A program made the position numbers and the translations under genes. From Bradyrhizobium sp. CCH5-F6 (GTDB lineage Bacteria > Pseudomonadota > Alphaproteobacteria > Rhizobiales > Xanthobacteraceae), in the NCBI RefSeq assembly GCF_001556045.1, contig NZ_LSIC01000107.1:1-64000 (forward strand): 64,000 bases of DNA, read 5' to 3'. The first letter of the stretch is position 1. Each line of letters starts with the position of its first letter. The notes under the pieces were generated by a model. It had not been told where the DNA came from, did not search any database, and saw only the letters and a program-made list of their open reading frames with translations. Below are positions 1 to 8,144 of the stretch, one piece after another.

Positions 1-142
1 AGAAGTTGGTGGGATTGTCCAGGGCCGAGTTGACGCTCTTGCCGGTCGACAGACGATTCTGTGTCGTGGCGAGAAGGTCAGCGGTGGACTGGAGGGAGAG
101 CAGGTTCTGACGAACCGATGCGGAGAGAACGATACCGGACAT
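1..142 (-). CDS. Flagellin, N-terminal fragment (cut by window edge)
   Basis: Only the first 47 codons are inside the window. The translation begins MSGIVLSASVRQNLLSLQ and continues through NRLSTGKSVNSALDNP, the conserved D0/D1 N-terminal helix of flagellin, the subunit of the filament outside the cell. The ATG is at 142-140. The gene runs leftward out of the window, divergent from flbT, whose product in alphaproteobacteria regulates flagellin mRNA. The family is clear; which flagellin paralogue it is cannot be told from this fragment. Confidence 0.93.
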   Translation of the reverse strand, partial: MSGIVLSASVRQNLLSLQSTADLLATTQNRLSTGKSVNSALDNPTNF

Positions 143-463
143 GACTCTGTTACCTTTCTGGTAAACGACGCTACTGTTACGCGTCTGCTTGGATCGAGAT
201 TGACCCAGCGACCGGCGGACCGTGGCGCCGAGACTTCTAACGAAGCATGAAATGAAACCCCTGCTTTTGTCGGCTCGCGCGTGATTCGGAAGCCAAAGCG
301 GCCCGCATCGTCGCACCGCCACATCGACATGACGTTGGGAACATTGAGCTTTTCCGCACCGAGGCCGGAGGTTTACAGCTCGTTAACTAATTACGAGCGA
401 GAATCAGGCCTTGATGAGCCGCAACGAACGCTCGGTTACGAAAGCGTTGATGGAGAACAGGCA
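143..463. other. Divergent flagellin/flbT intergenic region
   Basis: This 321-base gap holds the 5-prime leaders of both divergent genes. The flbT frame stays open upstream to 281, but the extension does not resemble FlbT and I treat it as non-coding. No convincing sigma-54 or TTAA-N7-TTAA element was found by eye. No flaF gene lies here, although flaF often neighbours flbT. Confidence 0.5.
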
Positions 464-904
464 ATGGCCCTCAAGGTCGAGCTCAGACCGCACGAACGCA
501 TCATCGTCGGCAACTGCGTGATTACCAACACGGACCAGCGCGCCCGCCTCCTGATCGACGGCGACAACGTGCCGATCCTGCGCGAGCGCGACATCCTCAC
601 GCCGGAGACAGCCGATACGCCCGCCAAGCTCGTCTATCTGGCGGTCCAGCTCATGTACATCTCGCCGGATCCGCAGACCCAGCACGGCACCTATTTCAAC
701 CTGGTGCGCGACATCGTCACGGCGGTGCCGAGCTCCTGGCCGATCATCGAAGCCATCAACAACAACATCCTGAACGGCGACCTCTACCGGGCGCTGAAGG
801 ACGCGCGCAAGCTGATTGCCTATGAAGAGAAGCTGCGGGATCAGTACGCGGCCACGCATCCCAAGGCGGAAGCGGACAAGGCCGATGTGAGCTCCGCCGC
901 CTGA
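464..904 (+). CDS. flbT: Flagellin mRNA regulator FlbT
   Basis: A 146-residue protein starting MALKVELRPHERIIVGN, with NCVITNTDQRARLLIDGD and a PAKLVYLAVQLMYI segment, as expected for FlbT along its whole length. In Caulobacter FlbT acts in the cytoplasm as a post-transcriptional regulator that binds the flagellin 5-prime UTR and couples filament synthesis to hook completion. The start was chosen at the internal ATG at 464 because the FlbT family begins there and GGAG lies at 452-455; the upstream in-frame extension has no homology. It is divergent from the flagellin gene and ends in a strong bidirectional hairpin. Confidence 0.93.
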   Translation: MALKVELRPHERIIVGNCVITNTDQRARLLIDGDNVPILRERDILTPETADTPAKLVYLAVQLMYISPDPQTQHGTYFNLVRDIVTAVPSSWPIIEAINNNILNGDLYRALKDARKLIAYEEKLRDQYAATHPKAEADKADVSSAA

Positions 905-935
905 CCAAACGCTATCGCGCGCTCAAGCCGCGCGA

Positions 936-974
936 ACGACAACGGCCCCGGATGACCTCCGGGGCCGTTGTCGT
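936..974. terminator. Bidirectional hairpin between flbT and the decarboxylase gene
   Basis: A perfect 16-bp stem (936-951 with 959-974) around a 7-base loop lies between two convergent genes. Each arm contains AACGGCCCCGG or its complement. There is no long U-tract, but the stem is very stable and the placement fits a shared terminator. Confidence 0.75.
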
Positions 975-992
975 TTCAGGCATGCGTCGATG

Positions 993-2492
993 CTACTGCG
1001 CCGCGAGCGGCGGCGCCTCGACCTCGACCAATCCGCAGTTGCTCCGCCGTCCACCGAACTCCAGCACGGCCGCGACCAGCGCATCGATATCGGCCTCCTC
1101 GGTACGGTGATTGACGATCGCCGCGCGGATCGCAAACCTGCCGTCCAGCGTCGTGCTCGACGGCGCGGCGAAGCCGGACTCCTGGACATCGGAGACGATC
1201 TCGCGATTGACCGCATCGTCGGCGCGGTAGCGGAAGCAGACGATGTTGAGATTGACCGGCGCCAGCAATTCCAGCAGGGGTTCGGCCAGCACGCGCGCCT
1301 CGAGATATTTTGCGAGCGCGCAGCTTCGCGCGATCGCCGCGCCAAGTCGATCGGTGCCGAACGTCTTCAGCGTGAACCACGTCTTCAGCGCGCGAAAGCC
1401 ACGCGACAGATCGGGGCCGAGATCGCAAGGCCAGACAGCGCCCGCTGCAAGCCCCCTCGCCTCGCGGCGCAGATAGGCCGCCGGCTGCGCAAAGGCCTGC
1501 CGGTGCTGCTCGCCGTCGCGCACCAGGAGGAAGCCCGCGTCGTAGGGCACCTGTCCCCATTTGTGGAAGTCGAGCGCAATGGAATCCGCGAGCTCGATGC
1601 CGCCGAGCAGCGGCGCCAGCTCGGGCGACAGGATCGCGAGCGCACCGAAAGCGCCGTCGACGTGAAACCAGATTCCTTCCTCCCGGCACAGCCCGGCGAT
1701 TGCCCGGAGGTCGTCGATCGCGCCGATATCGACCGTGCCGGCGGACGCGACCACCAGGAAAGGCTTGAAGCCGACCTCGCGATCAACGGCGATCTGCGCG
1801 CGCAGCACCGCGACGTCGATACGATGATCGGCATCGACATCGATCTTGCGCAGCGCATCGGTACCCAGCCCGGCAACGTCCATCGCCCTGGAGACGCAGC
1901 CATGCGCGGCCTGCGACGTGTAGGCCGTGAGCAGCGCACCGTCGTTGCCGATGCCATGCTGGCGCACCAGCGTGCCGAGCGCAGCCGTGCGCGCAACCAG
2001 CACCGCCATCAGATTGGCCATCGACGTTCCTGTGACGAAGATGCCGCTGGCGCTGTCGGGAAAGAGGAACAGCCGGCGCATCCAATCGACGATCTGTCGC
2101 TCGACCTCGATCGGCATGTGATCGCGCCCGCCGAGATTGGCGTTCAGGCCTGCCGCGAGCATTTCCGCGAGCATGCCGACCGCGGTGCCGCCGCCATGAA
2201 CCCAGCCCATGAAGCCGGGATGGACGTTGCCGGTCGCATAGGGAGCGATCTGCTCGGAGAACTCGCGATAGACCTCGGCGAGGTCGCCCGCCTCGCGCGG
2301 CACGTCGGACCTGAATGCCGCACGAACCTCATCGGGGATCGGCTGCCAGACGGGGCGCGACCGAATGTTGGCAATGCCGTCGATCGTCTCGTCCAGCATG
2401 CGATGGGCCAGCGCGCGAAATTCGCTCCAATCCTGCGGGTCGAGCGAGGCGCTCGTGACGGAAGCTTTCGCGTTGCGGATGATCTCGTTCAT
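993..2492 (-). CDS. Group II PLP-dependent amino-acid decarboxylase
   Basis: A 499-residue fold-type-I PLP enzyme of the aromatic-L-amino-acid/2,4-diaminobutyrate/glutamate decarboxylase family, predicted to remove the alpha-carboxylate of an amino acid in the cytoplasm. Seen: FVTGTSMANL at 152-161 (phosphate-binding segment), HVDGAFGA at 277-284 (Asp pairing with the PLP pyridine N) and LDFHKWGQ with Lys311 as Schiff-base lysine. Length is normal. The ATG at 2492-2490 overlaps the ATP-grasp stop by four bases, so the two are probably translationally coupled. It is the last gene of the four-gene operon inside the flagellar locus. The substrate cannot be read from sequence; an amine handed to or released by the ligase is an inference. 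Confidence 0.85.
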   Translation of the reverse strand: MNEIIRNAKASVTSASLDPQDWSEFRALAHRMLDETIDGIANIRSRPVWQPIPDEVRAAFRSDVPREAGDLAEVYREFSEQIAPYATGNVHPGFMGWVHGGGTAVGMLAEMLAAGLNANLGGRDHMPIEVERQIVDWMRRLFLFPDSASGIFVTGTSMANLMAVLVARTAALGTLVRQHGIGNDGALLTAYTSQAAHGCVSRAMDVAGLGTDALRKIDVDADHRIDVAVLRAQIAVDREVGFKPFLVVASAGTVDIGAIDDLRAIAGLCREEGIWFHVDGAFGALAILSPELAPLLGGIELADSIALDFHKWGQVPYDAGFLLVRDGEQHRQAFAQPAAYLRREARGLAAGAVWPCDLGPDLSRGFRALKTWFTLKTFGTDRLGAAIARSCALAKYLEARVLAEPLLELLAPVNLNIVCFRYRADDAVNREIVSDVQESGFAAPSSTTLDGRFAIRAAIVNHRTEEADIDALVAAVLEFGGRRSNCGLVEVEAPPLAAQ

Positions 2493-3742
2493 GTTGCGCA
2501 CTCCCTGCCCGCTTGTGCGTACCGCGACAGCATCGCCGTGAACGCGGCAAAGATCTTGCGCATCTGCGGCGGCTTGTAAGGAAACACGACCGGCGAATCC
2601 ATGTTGTGCACCACGGCGGTATTGTCGGCCTCGAACACCAGGAGCTCGCCTTTCTCGTTCTCGGCGCAATCGACGATGAAGTAGTCGAGACCGACGCGCC
2701 GGCTCAACTCGTCGAGCGCGCGTTCGTGGCGCGCGGCGAAGGCGTGATCGAAATCGCGCATGAAGACGGCTTCCTCGGCCCGCTTCTCCTCGCTGAACGC
2801 CATGTAGGCGTTGAGATACCAGATGTCCCATCGATCGGCGATCGCCATGTGGCAGGCGTACGGCTTGTCGTCGACCATGGCGAGACGATACTTGCGATAG
2901 AGCCCGTCGGGGCTCGCATAGTCAACGAATCGTGCGACGAAGAAATCCTGCTCTTTCCGTTCGGCGAGATAGGCCGCAAGCGACGCGGCGGCGTCGAGCT
3001 TCGCGAGTCCGACGCCGGCATGCGAGCCACGCGGCCGCGCGATGATCGGAAAGCGCAATTCGCCCGCGATGTCCTCGCAGGCGATCTGGCCCTGGGCGAG
3101 ATCGGACAATTGCGCGCGGGTTGCGTGGATGGTCGCCGGAATGTCCAGGCCGGGCACGCCGGCCAGCAGCCGATACAGCTTGTCGCGATCCAGATTGCCG
3201 ATGCGGTCAGGACGATTGAGCAGCGGCCGCGGCCAGTGCGGCGCAGCCTTTTCGATCAGCGCGAGCGCCTCGCGGCATTCCTCGGAATCGGAGGCGATCA
3301 CGATGGCGACGTCGTGCTCGGGCAAGGTTTCCGGCAGCCCGACGCCCTTGATCACATAAAGAGTCAGCAACTCGATGTCGGAGCCTTCGAGCAGGAAATC
3401 GATCGGCGTGTTGCCGCCCATGTCGATGTCGGCCGCAAGCGCGAGCACGCGCAAGCCGGGCTGCGAAGCCGCACTGGGCGTACGGAATAATTGATGGAAG
3501 GTCAGCACTTCGGACTGGATCGCAAGCCCCTGATCCTTGTCGCCCAGGAGCTGGGTGATCAAGGAGAGATCCAGTCCTTCGCCCGCCAGCGCGGTCCCCG
3601 CCGCGATCCGCGCCACGAGTTGGTCGCGCAACGGATGCAGATCGACGCCTTCGAAGGCCTGTCGCGTCAGCCGCGCAAAGCCGATGCGGTCGGCATAGTT
3701 CGCGGCGGTGAGGCCGATCGGCGCGGAAACTGGATGCTGCAT
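2489..3742 (-). CDS. ATP-grasp domain protein (putative carboxylate-amine ligase)
   Basis: A 417-residue protein. The C-terminal two thirds read as an ATP-grasp fold: FPIIARPRGSHAGVGL (231-246) is the lysine/glycine-rich nucleotide loop region and VFEADNTAVVHNMD (369-382) the acidic metal-binding strand. The first 130 residues are helical and unassigned. ATP-grasp ligases activate a carboxylate as acyl-phosphate and join it to an amine or thiol. The start at 3742 follows the upstream stop by one base and has GAGGTG as its ribosome site; an in-frame start further upstream would overlap the PLP gene. The end overlaps the decarboxylase start as ATGA. Substrate unknown. The ATP-grasp call is a motif reading, moderately sure. 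Confidence 0.72.
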   Translation of the reverse strand: MQHPVSAPIGLTAANYADRIGFARLTRQAFEGVDLHPLRDQLVARIAAGTALAGEGLDLSLITQLLGDKDQGLAIQSEVLTFHQLFRTPSAASQPGLRVLALAADIDMGGNTPIDFLLEGSDIELLTLYVIKGVGLPETLPEHDVAIVIASDSEECREALALIEKAAPHWPRPLLNRPDRIGNLDRDKLYRLLAGVPGLDIPATIHATRAQLSDLAQGQIACEDIAGELRFPIIARPRGSHAGVGLAKLDAAASLAAYLAERKEQDFFVARFVDYASPDGLYRKYRLAMVDDKPYACHMAIADRWDIWYLNAYMAFSEEKRAEEAVFMRDFDHAFAARHERALDELSRRVGLDYFIVDCAENEKGELLVFEADNTAVVHNMDSPVVFPYKPPQMRKIFAAFTAMLSRYAQAGRECAT

Positions 3743-3743
3743 C

Positions 3744-5372
3744 TCACACCTCGAACGCGGGCTTGGTCGGTACGGCCGCAGCTGCGCCACGGTCGAGCAG
3801 CAGTTCGATCTTCACCAGGACCCGGGCGATGCGGTCGAGAACCTGCTGCACATTGCGTCGCGTCTCGGCCGCGTCCGGCGACCAGGCCTCGGTCACGAGC
3901 CGTGCGCCGACGCAGAGGCGCAGCAGCGCCTGCGGCGCCTCGTCCTGCCGCTCCAGCCGAACCGGCTGGCCGATGAGGCAACGCAGCGCGGCGGTCTGCC
4001 GGTCCGCCGCGTTGCCGCTGATCGCATCGTTCATGTCGCGCGCGAGCGCCCGTTGAACGTCCCCGGTCTCGGCAATCGTGACCGGCTTGCCGTCGCGCAG
4101 CAGCGCGAACGGAAAGATCGTGGCCTGCGCGAATTCCTCGTCGTCCGCGTCAGCCATGTTGGCCGCGATTGGAGCAGAGCGCAACGACGACGAGGACTCG
4201 ATCATGCCGCCGATGCCGGCGGCGAGCTCGGCGAGCATCTGGGCGCGGAAAGCCCCGGGCACGGCGTAGTAGCTGCCGATCTCGGCCAGAGCCGCCTCCC
4301 AGCGCAGCCACTGACCGAAATTCGGACGACGCTCGAAGCGCGAACGCAGCGTCGTCCAAGCCATAGGCCAATCGCAACGGCCGGCATAGTCGAGAATACC
4401 AGGCACGATCCCCTCGACCTGGTCGAGCGAACGCGAAAGGCCCTTCGGCACCAGCAGCGCACCGCTGAAGGCAGGCCCGCCGAAGAATTTCGAGCCGGTG
4501 ATCAGCACCATAAAGCCGCGGTCGAGATAGGAGCGCAGCCGGCGTCGGCCAAGCCTGGCCTGGCAGGCGTCGACCACGATCTGAACCTTGCGTGGCCAGC
4601 GCCGCGCGATTTCGTCGAGGCAGGCCGCGCTCGGTGCACGCCATCCGAGCTTCGAGGAATCCATGATCTGGAGCAGCACGGGCGCGCCTTGCGCGATCGT
4701 GGCCTCGACCGCATGCAGCACCGCGTCATCGGCGTCCGCGCGCATCGCGATCCCGGGCGCGGTCTCGAGCAGTGGCACCGCAAGACTTGCGCCGGCGAGC
4801 CCGGCAACCGCGCCGTCCTTGCGAACCGCAAAGCCGCTCGCCGTCATCGCGCTGAAATGGTGCCCGCGGGACGTATGGATCGTCCCGCTTCCGGTCTGGT
4901 CGGCGCCGACCACGATCGTCACCGGCCGCGCGCCGAGCATCGTCCGCGCCAGGAACAGGGCGTGGAGCTGGGAGTCCGTGCCGGACGGCGAGAACACCAC
5001 GTCGACGCGCGGCGAGAGCTGGAGATGGCCGCGCAGCTCGTCGCGCATGTCCTCGCAGCGTGCATCGAAAGCGACCTCCACCTCGTCGAACAGGCACTTG
5101 TGCATCAGGTGTTCGCGCGCCAGCGCGGCGCGGTCATAGGCCGCCTGCGAGATCGTCGAGGCGGTCGAGGAGGCGAAATTCCAGATCTCTGGCTCCGGCG
5201 AAGCCGCGCAGCCATAGACGTTGACGCGGTCCCTGGAATCGAGCGCGAGCCGCGAATCTCCGCCGGAGACGAGCAGCGTGTCGAGGGGCGTGAAGAGATC
5301 GCGCAGGCGATAGCGCGAGTCGCCGTCGGACGCGCGTTCCGGTTCTGACAGACGGGATGCGCCGCCGCTCAT
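3744..5372 (-). CDS. Fold-type-I PLP-dependent enzyme, subfamily unrecognised
   Basis: A 542-residue protein with aminotransferase/cysteine-desulfurase-like organisation: VVFSPSGTDSQLHALFLA (125-142) as the cofactor-phosphate loop, TIHTSRGHHFS (164-174), IVVDACQARLG (265-275) with Asp268 facing the pyridine nitrogen, and ITGSKFFGGPAFSG (291-304) with Lys295 as probable Schiff-base lysine. The last 200 residues do not match a standard family I can name. The start at 5372 lies 10 bases after the glycosyltransferase stop; an ATG at 5396 would overlap that gene by 14 bases and is a real alternative. It is the second gene of the operon. A transaminase, lyase or desulfurase role is possible. Confidence 0.75.
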   Translation of the reverse strand: MSGGASRLSEPERASDGDSRYRLRDLFTPLDTLLVSGGDSRLALDSRDRVNVYGCAASPEPEIWNFASSTASTISQAAYDRAALAREHLMHKCLFDEVEVAFDARCEDMRDELRGHLQLSPRVDVVFSPSGTDSQLHALFLARTMLGARPVTIVVGADQTGSGTIHTSRGHHFSAMTASGFAVRKDGAVAGLAGASLAVPLLETAPGIAMRADADDAVLHAVEATIAQGAPVLLQIMDSSKLGWRAPSAACLDEIARRWPRKVQIVVDACQARLGRRRLRSYLDRGFMVLITGSKFFGGPAFSGALLVPKGLSRSLDQVEGIVPGILDYAGRCDWPMAWTTLRSRFERRPNFGQWLRWEAALAEIGSYYAVPGAFRAQMLAELAAGIGGMIESSSSLRSAPIAANMADADDEEFAQATIFPFALLRDGKPVTIAETGDVQRALARDMNDAISGNAADRQTAALRCLIGQPVRLERQDEAPQALLRLCVGARLVTEAWSPDAAETRRNVQQVLDRIARVLVKIELLLDRGAAAAVPTKPAFEV

Positions 5373-5382
5373 CCCGGAAGGC

Positions 5383-6168
5383 TCACGCCGCGGCATCGGC
5401 CGCCGCCACTGGCGCCGGTGCGAATTGCGAGGCGATGTCGCCGTGGAACACCGATGGTCCGACGTGATCGAGCGAGCTCTGGATGTCGGCCCAGATCTCG
5501 CCGCCGATGTCGGTCCAGCGCTTGCAGAAGGCGAAGTCCTCGGAAAGATACGTGCCGGTCGCCGGATCGATCATGCATTCGAACAGCGCGAACCGATTCT
5601 GGCTCGCCGCCAGCGTGTCGTGCGAATGCTCGCGGAAGAATTGCAGACCTGCGTAGTTCGGATGACGGCACATCGCCTCCAGCGCGTGGCGGCGGATCAT
5701 CAGGAAGCCGGTGCCGGCATAGCGCACGCGGGTGAATCCGTTGACCACGACGATGCGGTCGGGATCCTCGATCTCGAGCACATAGTCGAGCGAAGCTGCC
5801 GGCACGTCGGCGCGGCCGGCCTCGATCGCGCGCTTCGCCTTGTCCCAGTTGACCCGCTTGATCGGATAGCAGCCGGCGACGACATCAGCGCCGCATTCGA
5901 TCAGCCGGAACACCTGCTCGGGCTTGAAACCGATGTCGGCGTCGATGAACAGGAAATGCGTCGCCCTGGGATCGTCCAGGAACATGGCGACGAGGTTGGC
6001 CCGCGCTCGCGTGATCAGCGCGTCGCCGTCGCGCAAGTGCACCTTGAGCTCGAGATTGGACATGCCGTGCACGGCGCGCTGGAGCGCGAAGATCGAGCTC
6101 GCATAGATGCTCGACACCTGCCCGCCGAAGCACGGCGTGGCCACCACCAATTGCATCCTGTCCGACAT
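5383..6168 (-). CDS. Glycosyltransferase-like protein (GT-A/Anp1-like fold)
   Basis: A 261-residue cytoplasmic protein opening MSDRMQLVVATPCFGGQVSS, with a RARANLVAMFL segment (54-64) and THFLFIDADIGF (70-81), whose Asp76-Ala-Asp78 is a DxD-type metal/nucleotide-sugar motif. Later LSEDFAFCKRW resembles the catalytic acidic region of GT-A enzymes. It is the first gene of the operon, 71 bases after flgL, with GGAG near -10 and a TTAA-N7-TTAA box 50 bases upstream. Its place among flagellar genes suggests, without proof, sugar transfer to flagellin or to a small molecule made by the three downstream enzymes. The sugar donor is unknown. Confidence 0.7.
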   Translation of the reverse strand: MSDRMQLVVATPCFGGQVSSIYASSIFALQRAVHGMSNLELKVHLRDGDALITRARANLVAMFLDDPRATHFLFIDADIGFKPEQVFRLIECGADVVAGCYPIKRVNWDKAKRAIEAGRADVPAASLDYVLEIEDPDRIVVVNGFTRVRYAGTGFLMIRRHALEAMCRHPNYAGLQFFREHSHDTLAASQNRFALFECMIDPATGTYLSEDFAFCKRWTDIGGEIWADIQSSLDHVGPSVFHGDIASQFAPAPVAAADAAA

Positions 6169-6217
6169 CGGCAGCTCCGCCCCGCTCCAATCCTCACCAA
6201 GAGGTAAAGAGGCATGG

Positions 6218-6232
6218 TTAACGGCGTCTTAA
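6218..6232 (-). promoter_or_regulatory. Predicted CtrA box for the four-gene operon
   Basis: TTAACGGCGTCTTAA is a perfect TTAA-N7-TTAA, the consensus for the cell-cycle regulator CtrA. It lies in the 71-base gap after flgL and 50 bases before the glycosyltransferase ATG, a spacing compatible with a CtrA-activated promoter. The motif is symmetric, but the only downstream gene start is on the minus strand. Confidence 0.55.
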
Positions 6233-6239
6233 CGCGGCC

Positions 6240-8123
6240 TTACAGGAACTTGACGAGCGAGAGCTGCGCCAGGTTCGAGGTCACCTGGTAGGACGCCTGG
6301 AGCGCGTTCTGGAGCGCCAGGATCTCGCTCGCGACCTGGTCCGGCGAGGCCGATTCCGCCTGGTCGATGATGCTCTGGAGCTGCGCCTTGGCCTGGGTCT
6401 GCCGCGTGGTCGCGTCCTTCATCGTGTTCTGGGCCATCGCGATGTCGGTCTGGATGTCCTCGATGCGCTGCTGGCCGGGCTGCTGGGTCAGCGCCTGCGT
6501 CACCCGCAGGCTCAGCGCCGAGACCTGCCCGCCCGAATACTGCCCGGTCGGCGAGGTCGAGAACGTCCCGAACACCGCGATCGCCTGCAATTGCCGGCGG
6601 ATCGCATCCTCATTGGCCTGGGCGCCATATTGCACCGTGACGGCATCGTCGACCCGCGCCATCGCGGTCGAGCGCGCCGAGCCGGGCCCGTCATTGCCCA
6701 GATACCACTTCACGGTAGTGGCCGAGCCGTTCACCAGCGTGGTTGCCGAACTCGCCGGTGACGAGCCGACCCGCAACGGCGGCTGCGTGGCGGTCACGGG
6801 CGTCGCGCCGAAGCCGAGCGAGCTCAGCGCCCCCGTGTTCGAGGTCGTGATGTTGAGGCTCGCCGCATCGTCGGTGTTGATCGTGATCGAACCGCCATGG
6901 ACGGTCGACGGCTTCGACGTCCCCGTGATCTGGTCGACCTTGCTCAGCAGGGTCTGGATGCTGTCGGTGACGTTGAGCTGATTGCCGGTCGCGCCCGAGC
7001 TGACGAAGGTCAGCGTGGTGCCGTTGACGGTGATGGTGTCGCCCGCGACGAAGCCTGGCGAGATCGAGTCCGAGGGGCTCGCGCCGGACAGTGCCGTCGC
7101 GCCCGTGACGGGAGCCGGCGGTGCTGCCTGGTTGTTGACGGGCGTGCCGATCGCAGAGCTTGCGGTGTTGAAGAAGTTGTCGCCGGCGACGATCGCGGAC
7201 GCCGCCACCAGCGAGGTGTTGGCCAGCTTGGTGATCGCGGTGTTCAGCGCGGTGTTGAGGTTCGCGGCCGTATTGTTCGGATTGACCGGCGTGCTCGCAT
7301 CGATCGCGAAGCTGCCGAGCGGCGTCGGCGTCGCCGTGGACGCGGTCAGGTCGATCTGCTCGGTCGTGCCGTCCGGCAAGGTGAACTGAATGCTGAGCTT
7401 GTCGCCATTGTTCGGATTGACGCCGTTGAGGTCGACCGAGAACGATACCGGCGAGCCGCTCGGGCCGGTGACGGTCGCGCCCGTCAAGGTCGAGGACACC
7501 GCCTTGATCTTGAGCCCGAACGGCGATCCGGCGACGTCCTCGGACACCTGCACAGAGCTCGGCGTCGGCTGCGTCTGCACCAGCCGCCCCATGCCGTTGG
7601 CGCCGAGGTCGGCGGCCTGACGCTCCGCCATCACGGTCTTGAAGCCGGCCTGCGTCGTGGTGCCGTTGATGATGTCGCCGGCATCCGCGACCGACTGCGT
7701 GTTCACGGCCGTTCCCGAAAACAGATAGCGGCTGCCGGTCTGCGTGTTGAGGACGCCGACCATCGAGCCGAACTGGGCGGCCGCGGTGTTCTGCGCGATG
7801 GTCTGGCCGTTGACGTTGAGATCCTGCGCGGTACTGGCCGAGCCCGTCTGCACCGTGCTGCGGATCTTCGTCAGCGATTGCAGCGCTGTATTGGCGAGGT
7901 TGATGCTGACGTTGACGTTGGTGATCGTGTCGGTATAGGCGGCGATGTTGGAGAGCTGCGCGCGGCCGGCGATCGCAAAGCCCTCGTTGGTGCCCATGCC
8001 GGCGTAGTTCTGCGACAGCTTGCCGGTCGACAGCTGCGTCGACAGGTCGGTGAGCTGCTGATTGATGTTTCGGATCTGCGCGCCGAGAACCGACGAGGAG
8101 TAGTTGATGCTGCTGATCGACAT
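6240..8123 (-). CDS. flgL: Flagellar hook-filament junction protein FlgL (enlarged)
   Basis: A 627-residue flagellin-superfamily protein. The N-terminus (MSISSINYSSSVLGAQIRNI, then LSTQLSTGK) and the C-terminal helix (LALQNALQASYQVTSNLAQL) form the paired D0/D1 helices. It joins hook to filament outside the cell. It is about twice the usual FlgL length of roughly 300 residues; the extra middle is beta-rich. Residues about 340-440 are a GDTITVNGTTLTF module also present in FlgE, and an earlier segment parallels one in FlgK. A flagellin call is possible from homology alone, but the position after flgE and flgK fits FlgL. It starts 21 bases downstream of the flgK stop. Confidence 0.87.
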   Translation of the reverse strand: MSISSINYSSSVLGAQIRNINQQLTDLSTQLSTGKLSQNYAGMGTNEGFAIAGRAQLSNIAAYTDTITNVNVSINLANTALQSLTKIRSTVQTGSASTAQDLNVNGQTIAQNTAAAQFGSMVGVLNTQTGSRYLFSGTAVNTQSVADAGDIINGTTTQAGFKTVMAERQAADLGANGMGRLVQTQPTPSSVQVSEDVAGSPFGLKIKAVSSTLTGATVTGPSGSPVSFSVDLNGVNPNNGDKLSIQFTLPDGTTEQIDLTASTATPTPLGSFAIDASTPVNPNNTAANLNTALNTAITKLANTSLVAASAIVAGDNFFNTASSAIGTPVNNQAAPPAPVTGATALSGASPSDSISPGFVAGDTITVNGTTLTFVSSGATGNQLNVTDSIQTLLSKVDQITGTSKPSTVHGGSITINTDDAASLNITTSNTGALSSLGFGATPVTATQPPLRVGSSPASSATTLVNGSATTVKWYLGNDGPGSARSTAMARVDDAVTVQYGAQANEDAIRRQLQAIAVFGTFSTSPTGQYSGGQVSALSLRVTQALTQQPGQQRIEDIQTDIAMAQNTMKDATTRQTQAKAQLQSIIDQAESASPDQVASEILALQNALQASYQVTSNLAQLSLVKFL

Positions 8124-8144
8124 CTGTCAGAGCCCTGTTACTTG

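Noticed and set aside
143..280. Weak GG-N10-GC matches upstream of flagellin as a sigma-54 promoter
   Set aside because: Only the GG and GC dinucleotides fit; the flanking bases disagree, so I make no claim.
281..463. N-terminal extension of FlbT by 61 codons
   Set aside because: FlbT begins at MALKVELRP and has its own ribosome site; the extension has no homology.
990..2579. A 529-codon plus-strand frame opposite the decarboxylase gene
   Set aside because: Arg/Asp-rich shadow translation; the minus strand carries clear PLP decarboxylase motifs.
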